Of a DNA stretch of 64,000 nucleotides, positions 1 to 10,200 are shown one piece after another. Location: contig NZ_CP011390.1 of NCBI RefSeq assembly GCF_001644645.1, positions 5,721,501-5,785,500 on the forward strand. Reading direction: 5' to 3'. The notes under the pieces were generated by a model, which saw only the letters and a list, made by a program, of their open reading frames with translations, did not search any database and was not told the DNA's origin. This DNA comes from Flavisolibacter tropicus (lineage in GTDB: Bacteria; Bacteroidota; Bacteroidia; Chitinophagales; Chitinophagaceae). Made by a program: the position numbers and the translations under genes. Position 1 is the stretch's first letter; the number at the start of each line of letters is the position of its first letter.

Positions 1-1679
1 GGACAGAGAAGCGTGCTATCGATCGATTGCACTACCTGCCAAAAGATGTAAATATTGATTTTGAACTTTCACCAGCGCAAAGCGAGGCTTTTGAAAAAGT
101 GAAACAGTCCCTGGAAGTAAAGAATGTATGTTTACTACATGGCGTAACATCTAGCGGAAAGACACAATTATACATCAAGCTCATAGAGCAAGTGATCCGC
201 CAGGGAAAGCAAGTGTTGTATATGCTACCGGAAATAGCACTAACGGCACAGATCATCCGCCGGTTGCAGAAATTCTTTGGTGGTTATATTGGTATTTATC
301 ACTCCAAGTTCAATCATAACGAACGGGTAGAAATATGGAATAAGGTAAAGAGTGGCGAGATGAAAGTGGTACTGGGTGCCCGTTCTTCCTTGTTCATGCC
401 CTATCAGAACCTTGGCCTGATCATTTGCGACGAAGAGCATGATGGCTCTTACAAGCAACAAGACCCTGCACCCCGCTACAATGCCCGTGATGCGGCTATT
501 TACTTGGGAGGCTTAACAGGGGCTAAAGTATTATTAGGAAGTGCAACACCTTGTTTGGAATCTTACCACAATGCCAAAACGGATAAGTATGGCCTGGTGG
601 AACTGATGGAGCGTTATGGCGACGTGAAGCAGCCTACCATTCAGATGATTGACCTGCGCGCTGTGCCTAGAAAGCCAGGCGAGAAAGTCATGTTCTCCAT
701 GCAGCTAATGGAATCCATTAAAGCTACTGTGGCCCGTGGTAAGCAGGTGATCTTATTTCAAAACCGTAGAGGATACTCGCCATACCAGACCTGTACGGTA
801 TGTGGTTGGATAGCACAGTGTAAGCATTGTGATGTATCGCTTACTTACCATAAGTTCTCCAATAAGCTAAAGTGTCACTATTGCGGTAATATTTATCCGC
901 CGGTGCATACCTGCATGGCCTGTGGCAGCGATAAACTGGTACAACGCAGTTTTGGTACCGAGCGTATTGAAGAAGTGTTGGATAAAGACCTGGACGGTGT
1001 TAAAATAGGACGGATGGATTTTGATGCCATTCGTAATAAGAACGCGCATGATGTGCTTATACAGCAGTTTGAGCAGAAGAAGGTTGATGTGTTGGTGGGC
1101 ACGCAGATGGTAGTGAAGGGACTAGATTTTGATAATGTAGAGCTGGTAGGCATCTTAGATGCCGATGCGTTAGTGCACTTTGCTGACTTCCGTGTGAACG
1201 AACGAGCCTTTCAGTTGATGGAGCAGGTGAGTGGGCGTGCCGGCCGGCGCGATGGAAAGGGAATGGTGATGATTCAGACCTCGCTTCCTAACCATCCGGT
1301 GTTACAGCAGGTAGCGCGCCATGATTTTGTAGGTATGTATGTAGAAGAGATTGAAAAGCGCAAACAATTCTTTTATCCTCCTTACTCACGGATTATCCAA
1401 GTTCACTTCAAGCACAAGGAACGCGATGTGGTGCAAGATGCTGCACATCGGTTTACCCAATCTATGGATCCTGCTTACGGACAATACCTAGTAGGTCCTG
1501 CCGAACCAGTGATCAACCGTGTACGCAATTTATATTTAATGGAGTTGTTGATAAAGCTTCCCCGCGACAGCCAATTGATTGCCAAGTGTAAACAAGATAT
1601 TCAGAAATACATAGCGGTGCTACACAATGAAAAGCGCTTCCGAAATGTATTGCTTGTTCCAGATGTAGATGCTATATAA
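1..1679 (+). CDS. priA: Primosomal protein N' (PriA helicase), 5'-truncated by window edge
   Basis: This is the 3' part of PriA, the superfamily 2 helicase that reloads the replisome at stalled forks. The frame is open from base 3 with no start, so the N-terminal DNA-binding region lies left of the window. Visible motifs in order are the Walker A GVTSSGKT, the DEEH box, two zinc-binding cysteine clusters (CTVC/CKHC, then CHYC/CMAC; eight cysteines in all), and the C-terminal helicase motif QVSGRAGR. About 550 residues are present, against roughly 730-830 for complete PriA proteins. It ends one base before the stop of a convergent gene. The zinc clusters plus helicase motifs make the assignment firm. 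Confidence 0.96.
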   Translation, partial: TEKRAIDRLHYLPKDVNIDFELSPAQSEAFEKVKQSLEVKNVCLLHGVTSSGKTQLYIKLIEQVIRQGKQVLYMLPEIALTAQIIRRLQKFFGGYIGIYHSKFNHNERVEIWNKVKSGEMKVVLGARSSLFMPYQNLGLIICDEEHDGSYKQQDPAPRYNARDAAIYLGGLTGAKVLLGSATPCLESYHNAKTDKYGLVELMERYGDVKQPTIQMIDLRAVPRKPGEKVMFSMQLMESIKATVARGKQVILFQNRRGYSPYQTCTVCGWIAQCKHCDVSLTYHKFSNKLKCHYCGNIYPPVHTCMACGSDKLVQRSFGTERIEEVLDKDLDGVKIGRMDFDAIRNKNAHDVLIQQFEQKKVDVLVGTQMVVKGLDFDNVELVGILDADALVHFADFRVNERAFQLMEQVSGRAGRRDGKGMVMIQTSLPNHPVLQQVARHDFVGMYVEEIEKRKQFFYPPYSRIIQVHFKHKERDVVQDAAHRFTQSMDPAYGQYLVGPAEPVINRVRNLYLMELLIKLPRDSQLIAKCKQDIQKYIAVLHNEKRFRNVLLVPDVDAI

Positions 1680-1680
1680 T

Positions 1681-2355
1681 TTATTGCCTGGCTAGTGCTT
1701 TTATCTGTTGGTACTCGAGGATATTGAAGCCTGGCTTTTGTTCTTTAGCGGTAAGCATCATGGCCTTGGCCACGTCTGCGGAATGTATGGGTTTGTACTT
1801 GCTTAATTCACCAAACATACCCAATGCTAAAAAGGGCATAACGGCTTGCGCTATTTTTTCACCAGCACGTTTTTCCTGCCGGTTACCTAATAATAATGAT
1901 GGCCTGAAAACAGAAACACTGGGCAGATTCAGTGCCTTTACTGCTTCTTCCACTTCACCCTTTAGTTGCAAGTAGAAGTTACTGGCCTTAGGGTTAGCAC
2001 CTACTGAGGAGATCAATAATAATTGAGGACATTCTGTTTCCTGGCAGAGACGAGCAGCTTTCACTGGAATATCATAATCTACTTTGCGGTAAGCTTCTTT
2101 ATCGCCTCTTTCTTTTTGCTGGGTGGTGCCAACAGCAACAAACACCGTATCGCTGCCATATATACCCAATTTAAAGGATTCTTCATCCGTAAAGTCAATT
2201 AGCTTCACCTCTGTTTTAGGATCTTTGTTTTCTATTGGGCGACGAACCAATACGCGAATGGTATGATAATAGTTGTCTTGTTGCAACAATTCTAACAAGT
2301 GGCCTCCTATAAGCCCTGTAGCTCCAATTATAGTTGCTGTTTTTGTAGTCGCCAT
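1681..2355 (-). CDS. Atypical SDR NAD(P)-binding oxidoreductase (HTATIP2/YbjT-like)
   Basis: A 224-residue single-domain Rossmann protein of the atypical short-chain dehydrogenase type. The dinucleotide-binding motif GATGLIGG lies at about residues 11-18. A later SSVGA strand followed by YLQLK gives the Ser/YxxxK arrangement of the extended SDR active site. Family members include TIP30/HTATIP2-like and NmrA-like proteins; the substrate cannot be read from sequence. It starts at an ATG 28 bases from murB's start, divergently, so the two genes share a very short promoter region. Its end is one base from priA's end. It probably has no operon partner. Confidence 0.8.
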   Translation of the reverse strand: MATTKTATIIGATGLIGGHLLELLQQDNYYHTIRVLVRRPIENKDPKTEVKLIDFTDEESFKLGIYGSDTVFVAVGTTQQKERGDKEAYRKVDYDIPVKAARLCQETECPQLLLISSVGANPKASNFYLQLKGEVEEAVKALNLPSVSVFRPSLLLGNRQEKRAGEKIAQAVMPFLALGMFGELSKYKPIHSADVAKAMMLTAKEQKPGFNILEYQQIKALARQ

Positions 2356-2383
2356 TTTTCAGTAACCTTGCTTTTTAGTGATT

Positions 2384-3397
2384 ATGCAAATACGTGAAAA
2401 TATCTCCCTTCAACCCTATAATACCTTTGGCTTAGACGCCAATGCCCGCTACTTTGCTCCCTTTGAAACAATAGACGAGCTTACCACATTATTAAATTAC
2501 AAACTACCTGCCACAACCCCTAGACTTATTCTTGGCGGCGGTAGTAATATTTTATTGACGAGAGACTTTGATGGACTGGTGTTGAAAAACGAGGTGGGTG
2601 GTATAGAAGTGGTAAAGGAAGATGAGGAATATGTTTATGTCAAAGTGGGTGCGGGTATCAACTGGCATGAGTTTGTGCTGTATTGCATTGGAAGGAATTA
2701 TGCGGGTGTAGAAAACCTGTCCCTTATTCCGGGTAATTGTGGCGCATCGCCCATGCAGAATATTGGTGCGTATGGCATAGAGATTAAAGATGTGTTTCAT
2801 GAACTGGAGGCCTTTCATATAGGTGATCTAGTCGTTAAAAACTTCTCATTGGAAGAATGTGAGTTTGGATATCGTGAGAGTGTCTTTAAGCGACAGTACA
2901 AGGGTCAATTTGTGATTACATCAGTAACATACCGCTTACGCAAACATCCAGTATTCAATACGTCATATGGCGCTATTAACCAGGAACTGGAGCGGATGGG
3001 AGTGAAGGAGTTGAGTATACAAGCTATTTCACAGGCGGTGATTAATATCCGTACTTCCAAATTGCCAGACTGGCGTGAAGTAGGGAATGCGGGCTCTTTC
3101 TTCAAAAACCCGCAAGTACCTAATGCAAAGTATGATGAACTAAAGCAGGCCTTCCCAACCATAATAGGCTATCCGCAAGGTAATGGAACTAAACTAGCTG
3201 CTGGTTGGCTGATAGAGCAATGCGGTTGGAAAGGATATCGTAAGGGGGATGCAGGCTGTTATCCTAAGCAGGCGCTGGTTTTAGTGAATTATGGAAAAGC
3301 CACTGGCGGTGAGGTGTATGCGCTAAGCGAGGAGATCCTGCAATCTGTTAAGGAAAAGTTTGGGGTATTATTAGAGCGGGAAGTGAATGTTATTTAA
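2384..3397 (+). CDS. murB: UDP-N-acetylmuramate dehydrogenase (MurB)
   Basis: FAD-dependent enzyme that reduces UDP-GlcNAc-enolpyruvate to UDP-MurNAc in cytoplasmic peptidoglycan precursor synthesis. The FAD-binding motif ILGGGSNIL is near residue 50, followed by IPGNCGASPMQNIGAYG. YRESVFK carries the conserved arginine, and GNAGSFFKNP carries the catalytic serine. The C-terminal EREVNVI holds the expected acidic residue. The length of about 337 residues and lack of insertions resemble the E. coli (type I) enzyme. A GTG at 2378 is also in frame, but the ATG at 2384 gives the natural N-terminus MQIRENISL and is preferred. Confidence 0.95.
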   Translation: MQIRENISLQPYNTFGLDANARYFAPFETIDELTTLLNYKLPATTPRLILGGGSNILLTRDFDGLVLKNEVGGIEVVKEDEEYVYVKVGAGINWHEFVLYCIGRNYAGVENLSLIPGNCGASPMQNIGAYGIEIKDVFHELEAFHIGDLVVKNFSLEECEFGYRESVFKRQYKGQFVITSVTYRLRKHPVFNTSYGAINQELERMGVKELSIQAISQAVINIRTSKLPDWREVGNAGSFFKNPQVPNAKYDELKQAFPTIIGYPQGNGTKLAAGWLIEQCGWKGYRKGDAGCYPKQALVLVNYGKATGGEVYALSEEILQSVKEKFGVLLEREVNVI

Positions 3398-3610
3398 AAT
3401 TCAAGCACGTTTGAGGCTAGCATTATGTTTTTAGCTTCTACATATTTAGCATATAGTAGTCGAGCCATTAATCGTTGATAGTTCGAAATACTCATTTGAA
3501 TCGCTATAAATGGTTGTTGATCCAGTAGTTTAGTTAGCAAAAAACTTTTTCAATTTACATTAGCGATTGCTAAATATTACTTATGTATTCCCAAATGGAT
3601 CATTCCTCTT
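3398..3610. other. Intergenic, 213 bp
   Basis: AT-rich spacer between murB and the next rightward gene. It presumably holds the promoter of the outer-membrane protein at 3611. I see no clear Bacteroidota promoter (TTG...TAnnTTTG), terminator hairpin or small gene. Confidence 0.5.
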
Positions 3611-4156
3611 ATGATTAACCGACCGTATAAAACTTGGCTGCTGATTATTGCCAGTATTTGTTTTGTTATGCATTCTAATGCACAAAAACGTTTTGCTTTA
3701 GGTGTTGGTGCTTCATTTGTTAACGGTGCTGAAGAAAAAGATGACCTGTATGCTTTTGTACCGGTGACACTTTATTTCTCCTATTCTTTTATTAATACTC
3801 CCAGCACTAGGGTTGCCATTGAGAACTTTACATCTTTCCGATTGAAAGACGATGGTAATGAAATCCGAAATGGGTTTGCAATGACATTGCCAATTACATT
3901 TGAGTACCGGATATCCAAGTGGAGTTTGTATACCGGTGTAGGTCCAGCATATGTGAATCAGAGTGTTGAATATAAGTATGTAACCAAACAAAAAGAGCAC
4001 GGTGATTTTTTGGATATAAACGCGGGTTTGGGCAAGCGAACTGCTTCTGAAAAGTTAACGGGAGAGATTGGTGTTCGGCTTCATTACTTAAAGAGATTCT
4101 CTGGTATTAAAGAAGATGGCTTTATGCTTTCATTTTACATTTCTGGCCCTAAATAA
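3611..4156 (+). CDS. Predicted outer-membrane beta-barrel protein, function unknown
   Basis: A 181-residue exported protein. The N-terminus (about residues 1-25) is a type I signal peptide with hydrophobic core WLLIIASICFVM and a likely cleavage after SNA. The rest is rich in alternating hydrophobic/polar stretches with aromatic residues, such as VTLYFSYSF and WSLYTGVGPAYV, which is the look of a small outer-membrane beta barrel. No family is recognised with certainty. It stands alone and ends 24 bases before a strong bidirectional terminator. Confidence 0.6.
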   Translation: MINRPYKTWLLIIASICFVMHSNAQKRFALGVGASFVNGAEEKDDLYAFVPVTLYFSYSFINTPSTRVAIENFTSFRLKDDGNEIRNGFAMTLPITFEYRISKWSLYTGVGPAYVNQSVEYKYVTKQKEHGDFLDINAGLGKRTASEKLTGEIGVRLHYLKRFSGIKEDGFMLSFYISGPK

Positions 4157-4180
4157 TTAGGGTGGGTTCAACAGTCACAA

Positions 4181-4215
4181 ATAGTAAAGCCCGGGTTTGG
4201 CCCGGGCTTTACTAT
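4181..4215. terminator. Bidirectional rho-independent terminator
   Basis: A perfect 15-bp stem (4181-4195 with 4201-4215) around a 5-base loop, GC-rich in the middle (AAGCCCGGG/CCCGGGCTT) with A and T runs at the flanks. It sits between the convergent genes ending at 4156 and 4234 and can serve both. Confidence 0.9.
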
Positions 4216-4233
4216 TTATAAAGGTTCAGTTGA

Positions 4234-5772
4234 TTAATTGAAATCTTCTTCCTCTTCATCATCAAGCGAAGAAGATGATTGCATATTGAACATACTTCCC
4301 ATCAGGTCTTTAAATTCAACCGCATTTTCCAGGATCTTTTTGCTAATCAAAGAATAAGAGGCCAGTCCGTGTAAAACAAACTCCATGAGTAAGGCCGCTT
4401 CTTTTTCATTGGCATGACTGAAGGTTTTCTTTACCAAGGCAAATAAGCCATCCACCGCATATAGCTGATTGATCTTATCCTGATCTTTGGCTGAGAAGAA
4501 TAGGTTAATATGATTACCCTTGTCAAACCAATTAATGATAGAACGATAGGGATTATAAACCACTTGTGGTGTTTCACCTTTGCGGGAAGCTCTTTTCTTC
4601 AAGGTTTCCGGATTAGGGAAGTATTGCACAAAGTTGGTGCGTATCGATTTGTCCAACAGGTTCATAGCTACCTGGTAAGGGCCTTCCTGTTCGCCTTCAT
4701 ACACTAGTTCAATTTTACCGGTAATTGAGGGAATGATACCAATCAGGTCTGAGATCCAAACATGCGTTTGCTGATCGCCATGAACAATTGACCGGCGTTC
4801 TGCAGCACTTACAGCATTTTCAAAGGCAGAAATAGTTAAGCGAGCACTAACCCCACTTTTCTTGTCAACAAACTCACTAGCGCGGGCTTCAAAAGCTACT
4901 TGCTCTATCAGACGTTTTACCAGGTCGCTAACCTGTACTATTTCTTTTTGTACATCTTCAATAGAGGCCTCCTGTTCTGTAATGGCCAAGGCCTGTTCCA
5001 GTGACTTTGGATAGTGTGTAAGAATCTGGCTCTGTATACGGTCTTTAAGGGGCGTAACAATAGAACCCCTGTTCGTATAATCTTCCGGGTTAGCCGTAAA
5101 CACAAATAAGATATCTAATGGCAGGCGTAGCTTGAAACCACGGATCTGTACATCTCCTTCTTCAAGAATATTGAACAAGGCCACTTGAATGCGTGCTTGT
5201 AAGTCGGGCAATTCATTGATAACAAAAATGCCTCTGTTGCTTTTGGGAATAATGCCAAAGTGAATCACACGTTCATCCGCAAAGCTTAAGCGTAGGTTGG
5301 CCGCTTTTATAGGATCAATATCGCCAATCAAATCAGCAACACTTACGTCTGGAGTTGCCAGCTTCTCGCCATAGCGTTGACTGCGGTGCACCCATTCAAT
5401 TGGTGTAGCGTCGCCTCTTTCATTGATAAGGTCTTTGGCATATTTGGATAGCGGCTGCAATGGGTCGTCGTTTACTTCGCTACCTGCTATAATGGGAATG
5501 TATTCATCTAACAATTCGGTCATTTGGCGCGCCATTCGCGTTTTGGCTTGTCCCCTTAATCCAAGAAATAAAATATTGTGCTTACTTAGTAACGCCCGCT
5601 CCACATCGGGAATAACACTGTCTTCATAACCGATAATACCAGGGAAGGTTTCTTCTTTACCCTGTAATTTTTTAATGAGGTTTTGACGTACTTCATCCTT
5701 TATGCTCTTGGTTTTATAACCAGCTTCTTTCAGTTCGCCTAACGTATTTATATGTTTAATGTCTGGAACCAC
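4234..5772 (-). CDS. MoxR/magnesium-chelatase-like AAA+ ATPase
   Basis: A 512-residue AAA+ ATPase of the MoxR/ChlI type. After about 65 residues it has a Walker A variant GLRGQAKTR, a Walker B-like region around FVINELPDL, and the sensor strand FVFTANPEDYTNRG. The C-terminal third is helical and ends in a highly acidic tail (DDEEEEDF). MoxR ATPases usually act as chaperones with a von Willebrand A partner, remodelling or inserting cofactors in target proteins. Here the VWA gene lies upstream on the same strand, which supports the pairing. The GTG start at 5772 has no clear ribosome site. Often annotated simply as magnesium chelatase, but there is no chlorophyll context here. Confidence 0.85.
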   Translation of the reverse strand: MVPDIKHINTLGELKEAGYKTKSIKDEVRQNLIKKLQGKEETFPGIIGYEDSVIPDVERALLSKHNILFLGLRGQAKTRMARQMTELLDEYIPIIAGSEVNDDPLQPLSKYAKDLINERGDATPIEWVHRSQRYGEKLATPDVSVADLIGDIDPIKAANLRLSFADERVIHFGIIPKSNRGIFVINELPDLQARIQVALFNILEEGDVQIRGFKLRLPLDILFVFTANPEDYTNRGSIVTPLKDRIQSQILTHYPKSLEQALAITEQEASIEDVQKEIVQVSDLVKRLIEQVAFEARASEFVDKKSGVSARLTISAFENAVSAAERRSIVHGDQQTHVWISDLIGIIPSITGKIELVYEGEQEGPYQVAMNLLDKSIRTNFVQYFPNPETLKKRASRKGETPQVVYNPYRSIINWFDKGNHINLFFSAKDQDKINQLYAVDGLFALVKKTFSHANEKEAALLMEFVLHGLASYSLISKKILENAVEFKDLMGSMFNMQSSSSLDDEEEEDFN

Positions 5773-6030
5773 GATTGGGGGTGATTTAAGTGATTAAATG
5801 GAAAGTAAGTTTCCTAATGACTTACTTGTCTCTGAAAATTTATAGATTCTACTGTTTCTGTATGACAGATTTTTCTGGTGTATCTATTTGAAGGTTTAAT
5901 AATTTTGGATTTAAAATAGACGTGTATTAGTGCTTACCATGACTTTGAGTTTTGTTTCTTATCGACTTGTCTTCCTTCATCAGCTAATCTTCACATTAGC
6001 TAATCAGCTAATTTCCCAAATCATGGTTCT
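5773..6030. other. Intergenic spacer with period-8 repeat, 258 bp
   Basis: Separates the VWA gene from its likely partner ATPase gene on the minus strand. It contains the period-8 tract at 5980-6011, described separately, and otherwise AT-rich sequence without a recognisable hairpin or gene. Confidence 0.5.
5980..6011. repeat. Tandem period-8 degenerate repeat
   Basis: Four 8-base units in register. The first and fourth are TCAGCTAA, the third is TTAGCTAA and the second is diverged. Part of the dispersed short-period repeat family of this window. Confidence 0.7.
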
Positions 6031-7128
6031 TTAATAAACGGTCTTTCTCTTGCCGCTTTCAAAATCCTTGAAGATGAAAGCTCCCAAGCGATCTAAAGAG
6101 GCAAAGAAGGCCTTACCGTTATTGGTTTCTGTAAATTCTTGCACAAACCGCTGTAAATAGGGGTCTGATGCAATCATGAAGGTGGTTATTGGTATTTTTA
6201 GCTTCTTGCACTGGGCCGCCAGGTTCATACAACGAGTAGTTACTTTCCGGTCCAGACCAAAGCTGTTTTTGTAATAGCGTTTACCAATTTTCAAACAGGT
6301 GGGCTTGCCATCAGTGATCATGAAGATCTGTTTATTGGGATTTTTACGCCGGCGCAAAATATCCAAGGCTAGCTCCAGGCCTGCTACCGTATTGGTATGA
6401 TAAGGACCCACTTGTAAATAGGGAAGGTCTTTGATTTCTACTGGCCATGCATCGTTACCAAAGACAACGATATCCAATGTGTCTTTGGGGTATTTAGTAG
6501 TGATCAACTCACTCAAGGCCATGGCTACTTTTTTGGCAGGTGTAATCCGGTCTTCGCCATAAAGAATCATGGAGTGGGAGATGTCGATCATTAAAACTGT
6601 TGAGGTTTGGGATTTAAAATCCGTTTCCCTGATCTGCAGATCATCCTCCTGCATCGTAAACGCATCAAGGCCATGGTTGATCTGCGCGTTTCGGATCGAT
6701 TCTGTAAAGTCAATCTGTTCTAACATATCCCCAAACTGGAACGGTCTGGTCTCTGGACTTACTTCATCACCTAATCCCGGTTTCTTGGTGTCATGATCGC
6801 CCTGCTTTGTTTTCTTCAGCTTACCAAATATCTCTTCCAGGCTACGCTTACGTATACCTTGTTCTGTTTTTGGAGTGATTTTTATTTCTCCCCTTTCATT
6901 ATCGTCTGTGATGTAACCTTTGTCTTTGAGCTCATCAATAAAGTCGCCAATACCGTATTCCTGGTTGGTCAACTCATACTGCCGGTCCAGTTCATTTAAC
7001 CATTGAAGGGCTTCGCCTACGTCACCACTTGTATAGGTCAGCAGTTGCATGAAGAGGTTTAGCAATTGTTCAAATCTCGACTGACCATTTGCGCGGGGAT
7101 CAAACTTTGAAAATTGAAATCCTAGCAT
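6031..7128 (-). CDS. VWA-domain protein, partner of MoxR ATPase
   Basis: A 365-residue cytoplasmic protein with a C-terminal von Willebrand factor A domain (about residues 175-350). The metal-ion-dependent adhesion site is complete: DISHS (the DxSxS motif), a downstream threonine in HTNTVAG, and the aspartate in MITDGKPT. The N-terminal half is helical with charged linkers and no recognised domain. VWA proteins of this type work with MoxR AAA+ ATPases, and the ATPase gene is the next one downstream on the same strand. No signal peptide or membrane anchor is seen, so this is not the BatA/BatB type of VWA protein. Confidence 0.82.
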   Translation of the reverse strand: MLGFQFSKFDPRANGQSRFEQLLNLFMQLLTYTSGDVGEALQWLNELDRQYELTNQEYGIGDFIDELKDKGYITDDNERGEIKITPKTEQGIRKRSLEEIFGKLKKTKQGDHDTKKPGLGDEVSPETRPFQFGDMLEQIDFTESIRNAQINHGLDAFTMQEDDLQIRETDFKSQTSTVLMIDISHSMILYGEDRITPAKKVAMALSELITTKYPKDTLDIVVFGNDAWPVEIKDLPYLQVGPYHTNTVAGLELALDILRRRKNPNKQIFMITDGKPTCLKIGKRYYKNSFGLDRKVTTRCMNLAAQCKKLKIPITTFMIASDPYLQRFVQEFTETNNGKAFFASLDRLGAFIFKDFESGKRKTVY

Positions 7129-7185
7129 AGTTCTTACAATCTACAACAATCAGGCAACATTTGTTCATTGCCATATGTTAAAGAA

Positions 7186-7211
7186 AAAACCCTTGCCGAG
7201 GCAAGGGTTTT
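7186..7211 (-). terminator. Rho-independent terminator of the DUF2723 gene
   Basis: An 11-bp stem (AAAACCCTTGC with its complement) around a 4-base loop. Read on the minus strand it is followed by a T-rich run and lies just past the stop codon at 7216. Confidence 0.85.
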
Positions 7212-7215
7212 AAAC

Positions 7216-10200
7216 TTATTTCTTAGTGGCACTATCGGCTGCCTGTTTGGGGTTTTCCTTAACAGGAGCTCCTGCTGCCGGATTATACTGTTTTTCTATT
7301 CCATCAAGCAGTTGCATCAAAAACTCATTGATTTCTGCTTCGCGAGATACTGTGTTATAGAAATCGCCTTTTTCAGCTCTCATATAATCGTAGTAAGCCT
7401 TTTGGTCCATCAGGTCTTTTCTGATAGCGGCTTTTACTTTATCAGCCAACTGGGTATAGCCAGCCTTGTAAGCTGCTTCCAAATACAACAGGCCTGTTTG
7501 GTTGTGAGAATTATATCGGCTTGCCATTGCATAAGGCAAGTTCTCCGTATTCAGCAGGCTTTCTGCCTTATCCAATAATTTCATGGCATCTTGCTTACGG
7601 CCTTCATCTGCCATATTACCAGCAGCTTCACCAAATGTGGAGCGAATGCTTAACAAGTGACGACGGTTCTCTTCATCAAAGTAAACACCAGGCTTGTTTG
7701 CACCACCTGACGTAAACTTCGTCATCAGGTTGTTGAACATCACATCGGTATTGTTGTCCCTGATAGAAGTGCCTCTTAGTGCTTGTTCTGTCATCCAGTT
7801 TTGCTGAGGAAACTTGTTCTTCACTGGTACCAAGCGATAGGTCAATCCATCTTTTCTCAAGTATTGTCCAAAGCCTAATTCACCATAAGGGGATGTAAAA
7901 TAGATCGGACGCTTCCAGCCATTCGCGGCGATGATGTTTAAGATGGTCAATTGATCCAGTGTCAGGAAGTTCTTGTCTGCAGGAAGATCAAATTGCAATT
8001 GTGCGTAAGTCGAATCCGTTGGATTTACTACACCATACTTCTGTAAAGAACTTGCATCTACAGGAACCACAAACTTCTTAACGGGGAATGTAGCCTGCAC
8101 CTGTGATTTATCTTCGCCATTCAGCATTGGCCCAATGACATTCTTCATTACATCTGACAATGGATAAGCACGTTGTTGGTCACCTTGTGGGCGGAAAGTA
8201 ATATAGGACAAACCGCTGATTTGATTTGGCGTCCAGATCACATCGATCGGATCACTTTGGTTGACTTTATAACGCAGTTGGTTTACATACCAATCAATAC
8301 CTAACAGGCTGGTATTGATAATACGAATGTCAGGGCGAACACCTTCTACTTCCTGTGCAAACCATAAAGGATAAGTATCGTTATCACCAAAGGTGAACAG
8401 AACAGCATTAGGCGCGCAGCTTTCTAAATAGTTGCGGGCCATAGATGGTGCAAGAGTCTTAGAACTACGGTCATGATCATTCCACTCTTCAACAGCCATT
8501 ACAGCAGGAGCGATCATACAAAGAATAAAGGCCATTACAGTTGCTGTACGTAAGTTTCTATTGGCTCCGCCAACTGCACGAACAACATAGAACATGATGC
8601 CTGTAAATGCTGCAAATACAATAGGTAATGCAAACGTACTTAAGGCAGATCCTCCATGAATATTGATGAAGAAGCTTAATACTAAAGTAGCAATGCTACC
8701 GTAGATCATGATGTTTTTAAAGGTGGTTTGGTCTTCCCTTTCAGTAGCCATACGCACCAGTGCGATCACTGCCAGGCCAATCCATATAGCAAATGCATAG
8801 AAGGATCCTACATAGGCATAGTCACGTTCACGAGGCTGATTACCAGGTTGGTTCAGGTAAAGTACAACAGCTATACCTGTAAAGAAGAATAGCAGGAAGG
8901 TAACGATCCAATCTCTGCGATCTTTCATAAAATGGTAAATACAGCCCAATAGTCCAAGCACAAAAGGCAATAAGAAAAGACTATTGTTAGCTTTATTATG
9001 CTTTAAGCTTTCAGGCATTTTATCCTGGTCACCTAAACGAGAGTTATCAATAAAGGCAAACCCGGTTTTCCAGTTGCCATCTCTTTTGCTACCAAAACCT
9101 TGGATGTCGTTTTGTTTACCGGCAAAGTTCCACATGAAATAGCGCCAGTACATATGCGCCATTTGGTAGGTAAAGAACCAGTTAATGTTATCTGCGTAAG
9201 TAGGAGCTTCATAACCCTGCTCGCCAGTCTGAGGGTTTTGTGTGGCCTGTAAGCCTAACCAGTCAGCATAGAAAGTAGCATGTCCCTGGTCATTGCTACG
9301 ATCCCAAATACGAGGAAACAGTTGCTTGTCTTTGCTGTCGAATTCAGGTTCCTTATCTACACCCAGCTCAATATACTTATTGTCGCCTTTTGAATAGCGC
9401 ATTGAGCCTTCTTTCATTACCACGCGGCCATCATCACCATATTTATAGTCGGCCTGGAAGTGTGGTCCATATACTAAAGGTGCTGAACCATATTGTTCAC
9501 GGCCCAGGTAATAGTTCAAGCTCATTGGGTTGTCTACGTTGTTCATGTCAATAGCAGGATTAGCGCTAGAACGAATCATTGTAGTAGCATAAGTAGCATA
9601 ACCCAGCATCATGAATACAAAGCACCATAGACCCAATTGTAAAAAGCCAATACCTTTTTGACGGGCATAACGAAGGCCTAACAAAACGGCAACCGTTAAT
9701 AGAACAAAGAAGAAGATAAAGCCAGAGAAGAAGGGTAGATTAAAGCCATTCACAAACCAAACATCAAACTTACCCGCCAGCTTTATGGTCCATTGAATAA
9801 CCGCTACTTGTACAACGCCTGTAATAACGCAGCCAATAAGGAATGCCCAAATGGCACTATTGCGTGTGTATTTATAGCGCTTATAATAGTAGATCATTAC
9901 AATGGCCGGAATGGTCAACAGGTTTAGTAAGTGAACGCCTATTGATAAACCCATCATAAAGAAGATGAACACGATCCAGCGGTCGGCACGTGCTTGTAAA
10001 ACACGGTCGCTCCCAGCTGCAAAGTCAGCACGTTCCCATTTCAACATCGCCCAGAATACCAGTGCAGTGAAGAAAGATGAAAGGGCATATACCTCACCTT
10101 CAACTGCGCTAAACCAAAAGGAGTCAGAAAAAGTGTAAGCAAATGCACCGACAATACCTGCGGCCATGATAGTAGTCGTTTGCGCACTATTAGGTTCTTC

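Noticed and set aside
4234..7128. MoxR/VWA pair as a ternary-complex defence system
   Set aside because: Such pairs can occur in conflict systems, but here they lie among core genes with no third effector gene; an ordinary chaperone pair is more likely.
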